A DNA stretch of 64,000 nt from Tetragonia tetragonoides (lineage: Eukaryota; Streptophyta; Magnoliopsida; Caryophyllales; Aizoaceae), in NCBI GenBank assembly GCA_038025085.1, contig CM076153.1:6355501-6419500 (forward strand), written 5' to 3'. Numbering within the stretch: position 1 is the first letter of the stretch; the number at the start of each line of letters is the position of its first letter. Shown here piece after piece: positions 12,601 to 26,000 of the stretch. The position numbers and the translations under genes are program-made. The notes under the pieces were generated by a model that was given only the letters and a program-made list of their open reading frames with translations, was not told the DNA's origin and did no database searches.

Positions 12601-14114
12601 TATAGGCTTACCAGTTAGGCCAAGCACCACTTCAATTTATTTATATTTTTAAGTTCTTTATTTCCTCCGCCCTTAGTTGTTTCAAATAACATTGGTTAAC
12701 ACTTAACACGCGATCCAAGCGCTTGCATTTTGCACTTGAAACGATGTTCACCAATGTGGTGCAAAATTGGTTCGTTGGTAATCATCAATCCCTATGCTTT
12801 AATCACATATTTATCTGTGGTAAAGTTTCTTCGAACTTACTACTAGGCATCAAGGCATGTATTCGTTTATTTCAGCGTTAAATGTAGTCATCCTATATCA
12901 ATTTCGTTTTTGTAAAGATAACGTGGAGTGAGATTATTGTTTGTTATATATATTTTTTATACCCCATCTTTATGAAAATAATGCTAGTAACTAGAAAAGG
13001 GGCCGGAGTGCCTATCATCAATCATTAGACAAATCCGCGGCACTTCAAAACCTCATTAATAGTCAATCCCTATCTCTAGCAAGAAGAGTATGCAAAAGTT
13101 GTGATCCGGGCGGTTACATAAACACGGTTAGCTACCAATTGACGAGATGTCTATCAGCATACAAAAAGATGAGAATTGAGCACCCCTGCTAGTCAAGGAT
13201 CAATACTGGGTGTGTTTTTCATGGTTAAATAGTACACAATTCACTACTAGTGAATTGAATTAAACTGAATTATTTGAGTACTAATCAAGTAAACTGAGGA
13301 CCATTGTATTGAACATTTCTGAATTGAACTAAATACTCGCCAAGTAAATGTGAGAGAAAATATGTTTCTGATCAAACATCACTAAATTGCACTAAAAACT
13401 ATTGAATTGATACAAATACCACTGAGTTAAGCTGAAAGTTACTGCAATGACTCGTTATCAACATTGAATTGATTTTAGCAGATCAGATAAGTTCTAAAGA
13501 ATGCACTTATTGTAATGTTCATGTTGTCATTCATGATCGACTCTATGAGGTTCAAAAATTTTGTTGACACTGCTCACATATGATTGTCTTACATTAGGGT
13601 AACATTTGAAGGGCTAAATGACGGGAGATAAATAAAATTTTAAAATAAAAACTAAAAACATGAAGGAATGATAGTGTACCCTCAAAATTTGTCCGTTTAT
13701 GATGTATAATTGCAAACAAACATTGCATGAATTAAGTAAGCATGTCAGCCTTGATGCTGCAACTATTTTTGTGGCATATTGCCATTTTGAAGCCCCCACA
13801 AGATAGCGGCTGAAATAACACAAAGAATCATACAAATCGCCAAATTACAAAAGACAAATACCCACGTACTAAAAAACTCTATAATCTAGACTCAGGATGC
13901 CAAGTTCCTGATTATCTTCTCATATATGCTACTTTCTGTAAACTTGACCACGGTAATTAAGGTTGATATTATAACGCAAAATCCGTCCATGAACAGTTTT
14001 TTCCATATTACGAAAATTATATTATGTCTAAGGTGTGTTCCATTGTAATAACATGTATATGTGGTTGAAACAAAACATATGTAAATGACCATATATATAA
14101 ATAAAAACTTCGAT
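12601..14114. other. Intergenic, no gene recognised
   Basis: AT-rich sequence following array 1. It includes a GAACTGAACT-type patch at about 13225-13500 (GAATTGAATTAAACTGAATT and similar). No protein-like frame was found. Confidence 0.5.
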
Positions 14115-14276
14115 AAGACAGTCATTTTGTAACTTTTGGTGAGAGTAGATTCACTTTTTTTTTTGTGGTAGGCTGGGTCACTTTTTAATGAAATAAGAGT
14201 CACTGGTCACCCAAATTAATCTCTACATTACTAAATAGTGACCCCATTTTTTATAAGTTGATCTCACACCAAGACT
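14115..14276 (-). repeat. Dispersed 'GTCACTATTT' family, copy 4 (minus strand)
   Basis: Read on the minus strand it begins AGTCTTGGTGTGAGATCAAC. It contains ATGGGGTCACTATTTAGTAA and AAAAAGTGACCC, and ends CACCAAAAGTTAC. It abuts the long (CA)n run directly. A second T run with GTGGTAGGCTG interrupts the repeat near 14155-14175. Confidence 0.6.
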
Positions 14277-14278
14277 AG

Positions 14279-15560
<1,282 letters not shown>

Positions 15561-15609
15561 TCTCTCTTCATACAACCAACTTTGAAGCAACTAATTTGAG
15601 TGTAAAGAG

Positions 15610-15763
15610 GTAAGTGTATGTAATTGCATCAATCTTGACATTTTTATTTTGCTTTGTTTTGAAGAAAACTTAATCATGTCATCTCATGCAAGAACAAGAA
15701 ACAATGCCAAAAATAATGAGTTGTTAATGTAAATGACTTATTTTGTGGTTCTCTTGATTTCAG
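15610..15763 (+). other. Probable 5'-UTR intron of the NAC gene
   Basis: A strong donor (AAAGAG|GTAAGTG) at 15610 and an acceptor (TTGATTTCAG|GG) ending at 15763 bracket 154 bases just upstream of the start codon at 15806. The presence of a leader intron is inferred from splice consensus alone. Confidence 0.55.
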
Positions 15764-15805
15764 GGTTGGATATATAGGGAGGAGTAGAAAGGAGGAAGAA
15801 AAACT

Positions 15806-18106
15806 ATGATGCCCGGAAACGGTACGCTCTCGGTGCCTCCAGGATTTCGGTTTCATCCCACAGATGAAGAGCTTCTTTACTATTATTTGAAGAAGAAGGT
15901 GTCTTATGAAGCTATTGATCTTGATGTTATTAGAGAAGTTGACCTCAACAAGCTTGAGCCTTGGGATCTTAAAGGTTAGTTTAGATGTAGCTAGCTTTTC
16001 TTCATGGTTATTCATCTTTGTAAAGCTCATCTTCATATCTACATCTATCAAACTTTGTTCATGAAGTATATAAAAAAAGAGAAAAAAGGGTTGCCCTAAC
16101 TTTCCTATGAGATGCACATCTTTCTTTGTTGAACACATAAAATCTCAAAACTTATCATTTATGTGTAAGTGGTTCATACTAGCTATAAACACCATCTATA
16201 TTAAACCTTTTTTTTACTGTTAAAGGTGAGGCTGTGTACATCTAGATCTTTTCATATCCTATCGGCAATTTAAGGGATCAATATTAGTATAGCTAGATAC
16301 GTTGATACTGGTGGTGGTTATTATTGTTGTATACTATCCGCGCCCTGATGTATAAAAGGAGCATTGATATGATATGGTATGATTTAATTTCTATAACTAG
16401 CTAAGTATGCATGCTATAAAAAGCATACCCAAACATCTCTTTCACAAATCTAGTTTGTGGTCATCTGACACTGACAGATCAGATCTGTGGTAGTCCTTCA
16501 ATTCATTGTACATTCACCCTGGCCTTTTCAGTTCTTCATTTGTTTCTAGTGCATATCTCTAGGCAACCTTCAATAGTCATTAGGATTCTTAATTACTTTA
16601 AATCATACTTTGAATTATTGGAAAATTTCTACTTCCAAAGTTGACTTAATAGTTTAATCACCATGGCATTGGGTCACTGCTATCAACAGTACTAGTACCT
16701 AGAAAAATAACTGACTTGTTTAATTCATGTTGCAATGCAGAAAAGTGCAGGATAGGATCAGGACCTCAGAATGAATGGTACTTCTTTAGCCACAAGGACA
16801 AGAAGTATCCAACAGGAACTCGAACGAATCGAGCCACTGCAGCCGGTTTCTGGAAGGCAACAGGAAGAGATAAGGCCATCTATCTCAGCAATTCTAAGCG
16901 CATTGGCATGAGGAAAACCTTAGTCTTTTACACTGGACGTGCTCCTCATGGGCAGAAGACCGATTGGATCATGCATGAGTATCGACTTGATGATGATGAT
17001 CAGCAAGCCCAGGTACTTTTTTCCCTATATAACAGTTCAAATTCAATGCTCATACAATTTGGAATGATCAAATCTGCTTTCTTACACTACTTCTGCAAAC
17101 ACATGTCAGAAAAAAAAATGTACCCAACAGTACAGTAACTTTGCAATACAGAAGTCTGTTTCTGTTAGACTATTGAGTGAATATACATTTGATTGCCTTA
17201 ATTTCACATCATAAGTAGAAAACATGTTAATAGGGTGTCATATATTTTAGCTCCAAATTGAGGCTAATCTAAATTAGCTAATTGAGGGCATATGTGATTC
17301 TATTTCATATACACACTCCATCATGATTTGAATCTGTTTACATTTATTGATCAAAATAATTAAGCTAATTGATCTGTTCCAAAATGTATTAGCAAGAAGA
17401 TGGGTGGGTGGTATGCAGAGTATTCAAGAAGAAGAATCCCGGAAGGGGAGGCGGCCTACAACCGGATCATCACCATCATCATCATCATCATCATCTCCAA
17501 CACGAAGACGACTACGACAACTCTCACCATCAATCCAACTACCCTTCCTCAACCAGCCACATGATGAAACCCAACAACCACTCTAGTAGTCCAGTTCATC
17601 CTCAGCTAATACCAACAAGGCAACAACACAACTACATCCAACCACTACTGTTTCCCAACAACAGTTTCAGTAGTAGTTTCCCATTTGATGGCACAATGCA
17701 TCTCCCTCAGTTATCAAGCCCTGACAATGCAGCTGGTGGTAGCACCCTTTTGAGCACAATGGACAACTTTCTAAGACTAACATCTGGCGGCGTAAGCGGA
17801 GGAATGTTGAATGCTCAACAGTTGCTGGCCGTTGGATCAGCAGCTGGAGAAAGATTAGCTAATAATGGCGGCGAGTGGGGGTTTTTGGATAAGCTACTTG
17901 CCAGTTACCAGAGTTTGGATCAACAGCAACAACACCAGCAACAGCAGGAACACACTGCAGTGGCGGCTCAGAAACAGGTTGTTGATGTTGCTGAACATGA
18001 TCAGCTTGTTGGAACAAGCTCATCTAGTGCTACTAGTCTTAATCAGAATAAGTTTCCGTTTCAGTACCTTGGTTCTGAAACAGATTTGTTGAAGTTTTCC
18101 AAATAA
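15806..18106 (+). CDS. SMB: NAC-domain transcription factor, SOMBRERO type
   Basis: Three exons: 15806-15974, 16741-17012 and 17393-18106, 384 residues. All introns are GT-AG and the joins keep frame. The N-terminal NAC domain (about residues 10-165) shows [20 protein letters not shown], then [68 protein letters not shown] and [13 protein letters not shown]. These match SOMBRERO (Arabidopsis ANAC033) more closely than the related BEARSKIN1/2 as I remember them. The C-terminal part, the presumed activation region, has a run of nine His, Gln-rich stretches, and [10 protein letters not shown] near the end. In Arabidopsis SMB is a nuclear factor that drives root-cap maturation and restrains the FEZ-dependent stem-cell programme. 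Two adjacent ATG codons make the exact start uncertain by one residue. Orthology to SMB is inferred from sequence memory only. Confidence 0.9.
17466..17493 (+). repeat. CAT/CAC coding microsatellite (poly-His)
   Basis: A run of CAT and CAC codons inside NAC exon 3 encodes nine consecutive histidines after a Pro-Asp. It lies just after the DNA-binding domain. Its length is likely to vary between alleles. Confidence 0.9.
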
Positions 18107-19250
18107 GATTCTTTTTTGTTTTGTTAATTATACCACGAACTTAGGTGGTTTATAACTTTGTATACTCATCATCATGTTTATTTATTTACCACTTACTATT
18201 ATACATTCATATTTGTTCTGCTTAGCTCATAATTTGAGTTAACCACTAAAGTACTAGATCTTGAAAATCTTCCTGAAGTATTCAATAAAATTCAGCCCAA
18301 TAAGTAAAAACAAGTTCCACTCAGAAAACTTCAATTCAGTTCGGTAAAACGAAGTACAATTTTACTCTTTCTTATTAGAGATTCAGTAAAAATAAGTTCT
18401 ATTCAATTTAGTAGTTTCAGTTCAATTCAGTTTTTTGCGTATAAGTTCAATGAAAAGTATGTGAAATATCACGGCCTAAGTAAGCAATTAAGCTTTACGA
18501 TCATATTCATAAACAATGGCATTGAGAGTTGTCAAAAGCTAAGTAGTGTAATCAAACAAGCTTCCATGAAGCTCCTGGCCCTCAAGGAGCTTAACTGTCG
18601 TCTATAAGATTGCTCTTTTTTCCCGGCTTACTAAGTTAACCCACAATGTACATGAGTCAACTCTAAAAAGTTGCTTCGATGCTCCCTCATCCCTTTTGGG
18701 CCTCTATATATGTATCCTTTTAATGCCCAAATGTAAAGGACTTAGTTTGTTAGAAATTATCAAATTATGGAGTACACACTTTCTTTTAATTTTTATCTTT
18801 AAACGGAAAAGTAATCTCTAACTTTATTGTAAATAAGATTTAACTCAATATATTGTTGGGAGCAAGTGGACCACTGAGGGAGTGCCCCATTGTGCTAGCC
18901 ACCCTATACGCAAAGTGAAGAATATTCACAATGTGGAGCCAAAAAAAAAAGAAAAAGATATTCATAATGGGCTTACATATATTGAAGTTGTAGCAGGCTA
19001 GCAGCTGAAGCCTGAAAGGCATTTGTAAGGCTTTGTGGGCACGTGGAGCAACAATCAAGGCAATAAATAACAATTCATCCATGGGCCTGGTCCATTGGTC
19101 ATGCAGCCAGTCATGCATGTCACAGCAAGAAGCCTACGTTGGGCTGGATTTACACGCAAAGCAGCAAGAAGCAAAGATAGTGCAGAACGTGGGCCAGTGG
19201 GCCGATTGACTTTTCACCTCTATCCGTGGCTGCAAGCAACTGAGTCGCGT
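18107..19250. other. 3' flank of the NAC gene and intergenic DNA
   Basis: AT-rich. A GAACTGAACT-type dispersed patch lies at about 18285-18430 (TTCAGTTCAATTCAG). No gene is recognised. The sequence becomes GC-richer where array 2 begins near 19255. Confidence 0.5.
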
Positions 19251-19254
19251 ATTG

Positions 19255-20064
19255 TTGTGCTAGGGGTCCGGGTGTTAATTTTTCCTAAACTTTGCCAAGG
19301 ATTTATTATTATTTTATAAGATCCTCGGTGTCCTGTGAGAGTCATCCGGATTCCTAAAGTTTGATATGACCCATACTTTCAGTTTTCTGACCCATACATT
19401 AGTGTCCCATAAAAACGTCCTTATAAGCCTATCAGGAACTCGATAACCGACCACGGGGGGCTCACATGTCTCCTAAGAGTGTCCTGAGCGATGTGATGTG
19501 AAAGTCCGCACTTTCGTGTCGGGACACCCGAAAACCCCAAAAAGTGGATTAGCCTTCGTTTTTGGCTTCCTCGGGCCCGGGTGTCATTTTTGCCCAAACA
19601 TCATCGGGGAATGTAATACGACCTTGGAGGACCCTCGGTGCTCTGAGAGGGTCATCAGGATCCCCGAAGTTCAATATCACCCATGCTTTCAGTGTGTCGG
19701 CCCTAACATTGGTGTCCCATAAAAACGTCATTCCAGACATGTAAGGGACTAATAACTAACCCCACAGGCCTTTCATGTCCCATAAGGATGTCCCGTACGA
19801 TGTGGTGCGAAAATATACAGCATCATTTTAGGACCTCTGGATGTCCCAAAAATGTGGATTAACCTTCGTTTTTGGCTTTCCAGGGCCCAGATGTCATTTC
19901 TTTCCAAAATTCTACAGGGAGTCTATCATGACCCTAGAGAACCCTTGATGCTCCAGGAGGGTCACCCGGATCTCCGAACTTTGATATCACCCATGCTTTC
20001 AGTGTTCCAGTCCTTACATTATTGTCCCGTAAAAACGCCGGCCCTTACAAGCCTATCAGGCACC
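19255..20064 (+). repeat. 310-bp tandem repeat family, array 2, plus-oriented half
   Basis: About 2.6 diverged units in the same orientation as array 1, with anchors AAAAAGTGGATTAGCC near 19545 and AAAAATGTGGATTAACC near 19848. Also present are GGCTTCCTCGGGCCCGGGTG and CACCCATGCTTTCAGTGT. The array starts within a unit at the left. The plus-oriented sequence stops at AAGCCTATCAGGCACC. Confidence 0.9.
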
Positions 20065-21486
20065 ATAATCCACGTTTTTGGGGCATGCAGGAGGCTCCGA
20101 CATGAAGGTGTAAATTTTTGCACCACATCCTACGGGACATCCCTAGAGGACATTGGAGGCCTCCGGGGTCAGTTACCTGGCCCTGATAGACTTGGAATGA
20201 CGTTTTTACGGGACACCAATGTTAGGGCCAGCACACCAAAAGCATGGGTGATATTGAAGTTCGGGACACCACATCGCTCGAGACATTCCTAGGTGACATG
20301 AGAAGCCTTCGGGGTTGGTTATTGGGTGTCTGATAGGCTTGTAAGGGCGTTTTACGGGACACCAATGTAAGGGTTGGAGCACAGAAAGCATGGTTGATAT
20401 CAAAGTTCGGGGATCCGAATGGCCCTCCTGGAGCACCGAGGGTCCTCTAGGGTCATGATAGACTCCCTGGAACTTTTTGGGGAAAAATGATATTCGGGCC
20501 CCAGGAAGCCAAAAACGAATGTTATAATCCACGTTTTTGGGGCTTCCGGGAGGTCCCGAAACGAAGGTGTATATTTTATCACAACATCGCACGTGACACC
20601 GTTAGGGGACATGAGAGGCCCACAGGGTAGGTTATCGAGTACCTGATAGGCTTTGAATTACGTTTTTACGCGACACCAATTTAAGGGTCCGAACATCAAA
20701 AGCATGGGTGATATCATAGTTCGGGGATCTAGAGGACTTTCCCAAAGCACCAAGGGTCCTTTAGTGTCATGATAGACCCCACGGAGAGTTTTGGGCAAAA
20801 ATAACACCAGGGCCCCTGGAAGCCAAAAACGAAGGTATAATCCACGTTTTTGGGGCTTCCGGGAGGTCCCAAAATAAAGGTGTATATTTTCGCACCACAT
20901 CGCATGGGACACCACTAGAGGACATGGAAGGCCCGTGGGTCATTTATCCGGTCCCTAATAGGCTTGGAAGGGCGTTTTTACGGGACACCAATGTAAGGGC
21001 CAGAACCCCGAAAGCATGGGTGATATCGAAGTTCAGGGATCCGGATGACCCTCCGAGAGCACTGAGGGCCCTCAAGTCTCATTAGACTCCCTGGAGAATT
21101 TTGGGAAAAAATGACTTCCGGGCCTCGGGAAGCCAGAAACGAAGGTTATAATCCACGTTTTTGGAGTTTCCGGGAGGTCCTGTAACGAAGGTGTATATTT
21201 TCGCACCACATCGCATGGGACACCCCTAGGGTACATGGAAGGCCCCCGAGGTCAGTTATCACGTCCCTGATAAGCTTCGGAGAGTGTTTTTACGTGACAC
21301 CAATGTAAGGGCCGGAACAACGAAAGCATGGGTGATATCGAAGTTCGGGGATCCGGATGACCCTCCCTAGGCACCGAGGGTCCTCTAGGGTCATAATAGA
21401 CCCCCAGAGAAGTTTGGGTGAAATTAGAACTCGGGCCCCGAGAAGCCACTAAACAAAGACTATATAATCCACGTTTTTGGGACATC
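20065..21486 (-). repeat. 310-bp tandem repeat family, array 2, minus-oriented half
   Basis: Immediately after the plus-oriented half the sequence continues ATAATCCACGTTTTTGGGGC, the reverse orientation of the unit. Anchors TAATCCACGTTTTTGG recur near 20072, 20530, 20838, 21147 and 21467. One unit near 20262 has lost roughly half its length (AAGTTCGGG joined to ACACCACATCGC). The array ends abruptly at 21486 inside a unit. Confidence 0.9.
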
Positions 21487-22400
21487 AATGAGTCTTTGTT
21501 ATTTCAGCATGGTTTTTCTTTGCTTTGATAGTAAATAGCATGATTTCACCAATTATGCAGTTAAGTGTAAATTGACCAACAAATCGATAAACACGTAGAA
21601 GCTACACAGATTAACTGAGCAAAGTTTCAATTGAATTAACAAAGGATAATTTTTGTGGTGTTCAGGCAAATCAACCTAGGAAAACTTAAATAATTCATAC
21701 TTTGAGCAAGTTTTTTTTTTCAAACTTTGAACATTAATTTTTGGTTTAAATTTCCCCCCCTTTAATATTGGATCACGATTCACGATTAATTATGTTCTAA
21801 AGTATGCTAATTGCTAACCCTAATTGCTTCTAACAAATAAGGTTAGAAATCTAGTATTTCTTTTAGGTATGATTACCCTAATGTATCTTTCTTGGTTCAG
21901 CCGCCATCCGAACTGTGAAGTTTATGCTTTTATTATTCCGTTCAAGTATTCGTATTCCAGGTCAATTATAGCGCACTTTTTTTTCTCTTTCGAAAAAACA
22001 AAACAAAAAAAAAGAATCTGAACCATGCTTTGATCTACCAACAACAACAACAACAACGACCCAATATATATCCCGCCTAGAATGGAGTATGTGGAGGTCC
22101 ATATGTACGCAGACTTACCCCTAACTAATCGCCTAATAAAAATATGCTTTGATCTACCATCAAGTAAAAATATGTATCCATCAGACCAATAGCATTGACG
22201 AAATAATGAGTGACAAACTCGTACTAACCATTTCTTGGTACTTGGAGCAAGAATTTTGACATTGAACTATTAGAGAAGAAACAATCAATCAACTACTATC
22301 AATGGAGAGGAAAACTATGCTAATGACATTGAAAATATTTTGTTACAGAAAGTAACAAAAAAGCTGGGGCCTAAATTCAGCTGACGTTAGCATTTGCAAT
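21487..22400. other. Intergenic, upstream of the CID gene
   Basis: AT-rich, with a minus-strand SINE at 22041-22143. No gene is recognised. Confidence 0.5.
22025..22159 (-). mobile_element. 5'-truncated Au-like SINE with 16-bp target duplication
   Basis: ATGCTTTGATCTACCA occurs at 22025-22040 and 22144-22159 as a perfect target duplication. The 103-bp insert, read on the minus strand, contains GGCGATTAGTTAGGGGTAAG, TCTGCGTACATATGGACCTC and CTAGGCGGGATATATATTGG, and ends in a (GTT)n tail. The same core is in the SINE at 28499-28659. The AGGGGTAAG..CTGCGTA..CCTCC body is typical of the 3' half of plant Au-type SINEs. Confidence 0.85.
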
Positions 22401-22424
22401 TCAGTAGCTACCCACCTCCGTCCT

Positions 22425-22447
22425 CTTCTCTCTCTCTCTCTCTCTTC
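22425..22447 (+). repeat. (TC)n tract in the presumed CID promoter or leader
   Basis: A TC dinucleotide run is followed by further pyrimidine-rich sequence and a (TTTC)n stretch near 22625-22643. Pyrimidine-rich leaders are common near plant transcription starts. Confidence 0.7.
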
Positions 22448-22821
22448 CCAATTCATCACTCACTCTCTCTCCTTCATCTTTTGTTCTTCTTCTTCTCTTT
22501 CTCTCTCCTCTAATAAGAACTGAGGACAAAAGAAGGCTAAAGAGAAAGAGGCCAAGGCCAAAGCCACCTGTTTCTTCCCCTTCAAAGAAACCCCCACTAA
22601 AAACACCACCAACAACACTTCTTTTTCTTTCTTTCTTTCTTTCACCAAATAATAATAAAAAAGCAAGCACAAAATAAAAACCTCCCCATTAAAATCAAAA
22701 TTCCCACTCTAAAAAACCCTAGAATCTTTTTCTCCCACTTTTTCTTTTTTCCCCATTACATCTCCATCACTTAATTTGCTTTTTTATATATCTGATCATC
22801 ACAATCTCTTCTTCACCTGAA

Positions 22822-22839
22822 ATGGGTCTCTTCATGTAA
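22822..22839 (+). other. Possible upstream ORF before the CID start codon
   Basis: An ATG at 22822 opens a five-codon frame (MGLFM) ending in TAA at 22837-22839, about 190 bases before the main start codon. If the transcript starts upstream, as the pyrimidine-rich leader suggests, this uORF would be in the mRNA. Its role is unknown. Confidence 0.4.
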
Positions 22840-23029
22840 AGTTTTTTTTCTCTTCCCATTTTGTAATAAATCTAACCCTTTAGATAGAAACTAGGAAATA
22901 AAGGAAGAAAAAAAAGGTCACTTTTTTTTTGTTCTTCTCTTTGTGGGTCTAAATTATTGTAATTTCTTGTCAAAATTTTGATTTTTTTTTTGTTGGGTTT
23001 TTGTGGGAATTTCGTTCGGATTATCGTTC

Positions 23030-26000
23030 ATGGCTGCTGTTGCACAAAATGTTGTTGTGAATTCTGATGATCAGTTCACTAAGAATTGCAACTCACCTAC
23101 CCACAACTCTGAAACTGACACTAAAAGTTCTGTTGATTCTAAATCTGAATTTCAAAAGAATATTAATGAGCTTGCCGACATTTTGTCAAAGTTGAATCCT
23201 TGGGCTAAGGAGTTTATCCCTTCTGCTTACCGTCCAAAGGATGATCAGTTCATTCAGACCAATTTTCCTCTGCCTAACAAGAATTCTGGAAATGACAATT
23301 TCCCCAACAATCGAAGGGTACTCTCAATTTTGCCCTTGATCTTGCCTTTTATTTGTTGTTATATATAATTTTTTTCATGTTGTAATTTATGTCGGTGTGA
23401 TTTTTTAAATTTTGGTAGTTGGGGTTTTGTTTGATTCTCGTTTTAGTTCAAAGTGGGTACACAAAATGAAAAAAATGTGTGTGTGTGTTTTTTTTTGGGT
23501 TCCTTTTACCCACCGATTGTGTTCTATTATGCTATGGATTTTATGTTTTTTTGTTTCTTTTTTGTTTTTCTGTAATTCACAACTTCAATTTTTTTGGATG
23601 AAATGGGAGTGGTCTGAAGGTTCAGATGAGCTGGGTTTTAGTTGGTACAAATAAAATTTTGGGTTATTTAAATTCACAAAGTAATATTGGACGTTGTTTA
23701 GCCTTAGTAGGTGTATATTTGTCCTGCGGGATAATAAAGTCTTGAACTTTTTTAAAGAGTCATGATCATGGTTCATTTCTTAGGACTTAACTGCCTTTAA
23801 CTTTGGTATGGCCTATGGGTTGTATGTTATGTACTTGTGTGAACCTGCTATGTTCATAGCTATGCATCTGCTCATAACTAGGTGCAGACTGTGCAGGCCT
23901 TTCACTGTATTAAGTTGTTATATTGATGGATGTTTTGTATGTTTATGCATGCTGTATGATTTGAATTTGATATGTGGAGATGATCCTTAAGGGACCAGGT
24001 TTATGTTGCAACAAATAGATGCTCTTTATATTTGTTGGAACTGCCAAATTGCCTTTGTGGATAGTAAGGATTTTTTCTAATGAACTGTTTGATACTTATC
24101 ACCATCACCATGGGTCATGTCTATGGTTATGCAATTGCAATGGTTTGTATTTGGAGGACTTCTATTAGAGCTATCAGCTATAAAGGAAACGAATGAGAAG
24201 GGTCAATTGTGGGAGTTTGTTGGGTTGCTAGTGGTTTGCTTTATGTTTGTGTCAAAGTCAGAAAGTAGTAGGCTAAATTATTGTTCAGTGAGAGACCCTG
24301 GTTATTGATGTGTTTTGGAGATCGGTAATTGCTCCTGTTATGTGGTAGTTACAGTTTTTTTTCTGCTTCTTTTTTCTTTTTATTTATTCATGTATTCATC
24401 TTATAATACCCTCTTAAATTTTATTGAAATTATCCCAGAGGAGGAATAGCTTTAACCAGGGGAGAAAAAGGGTGAATGGAAGATCTTTCAGAGCTCAGCG
24501 GGAAGAAAGTATTAGGCGCACAGTATATGTTTCTGACATTGACCAGCATGTAAGCCAATTACTATTTTGTTTTCTTGGAAGTGGGTTTTGTTTGGTATCT
24601 TGAGAACTGGCAATGATGTATTTTTACTATTCTGTTCAATTAGGTTACTGAAGAGAGGTTAGCTGCGTTATTTACTAGTTGTGGACAGGTAAGCTTCTGT
24701 GCGTACAATTTGCTGTTGTGTTATTTTGCTGTCTACTTTATACCCTTACCTACGTAAGGGCCTCAATAACTATGAAGTTGGTGCGTCGTTTTTATTTTCC
24801 GTGTAACATCCTTATCATTGGCTCAGAACGTGTACATATTTATGTACTCAATGTTATAGTTTCACCATGTTTACTTTTTAAATCATGAGCAGACATGCAC
24901 CTTTTCGAGTTGGCGCATGTGTTATCGTCATGTTCTTAACTTCTTATTAGCTATATAGCCTGTAATGTCATCAGTGAACGTGCATCTACTCACCCTTTGC
25001 TTTAGAATCTTCATGTGAAGGTGGCGTTTACTTAGTAATGGAATTCAATCATTTTAGTGAGTAGAAGTAGAGGTGGGAACGAGAAGAGGGAGAGGAGGGA
25101 GATGAGAAAAGTGTAATATATTACACTATCCCATGTAATCATCTTTACATAGCCTTAAATTGTGCAATTGTGATTTCATTGGAAGATGAAATCAATCCCA
25201 TTCTTCCCATCTCTCTCCTCCCCCTCCTTCCTTCTCCACCCAAATGGTGCATCTGTAATCACTTTCCCCCAAGTAATCAAGCTCGAAGAGCTATGAAGGA
25301 TGTAATCAAGAGGACAAAGACATTGTAAGTCTGAAATTACAAGCGAGGGCCTAATTCAAGGGATGTTCGTACTTCCTCTGGTGGATTTGTCAAAATGTTG
25401 GCCTACAATTAATTATTATTATCATTATTTTCCGGGGCGGGGGAGTTCTTAACAGAGTAGGTAGCAGAGTTTGATTAATGAAAACTTCTCACCAAGTACA
25501 TGTAAAACCTTCATTGCATTAGACTACAGCTTATATGGAGTTGAAAGGGGTCAGCATAATCTTAACAGAATAGTTAGCAGAGGTTGATTAATGAAATTTT
25601 TTAACCAAGTATAAAACGCAGACATGAAAAACCTTCATTCCGTTAGACTAGTAGCTTATTTGGATTTGGAAGGGATTAGCACTTTCTTAACAGAATAGGT
25701 AGCAAGGTTGATTAATGAAAAAATTTCAGCAAATACAAATAGCAGAAATGTAAAACCTTTATTGCATTAGACTAGTAGCTTATCTGGATTTGGAAGGGGC
25801 AATGGGGATTAGTGTATTGGCAGTGAAGGGTGGTGTCAGACTGTCAGTAAGATCAATTACAGGTTGGGTCTCTGAATTCTAGTTAAGCCAAGTAAGACAT
25901 CTATATTCAATGGTGGCCTCCAAATATGCTATCGCTGATAGCTTGTAAAGTGCCTCTAATAAATGGTTGATGCTCGCGGCTTTTGAGTGTTCTAGGTGGC

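Noticed and set aside
22401..22672. 89- and 70-codon minus-strand frames
   Set aside because: They run through the pyrimidine-rich leader of the CID gene on the opposite strand. They are low-complexity Lys/Glu/Arg translation.
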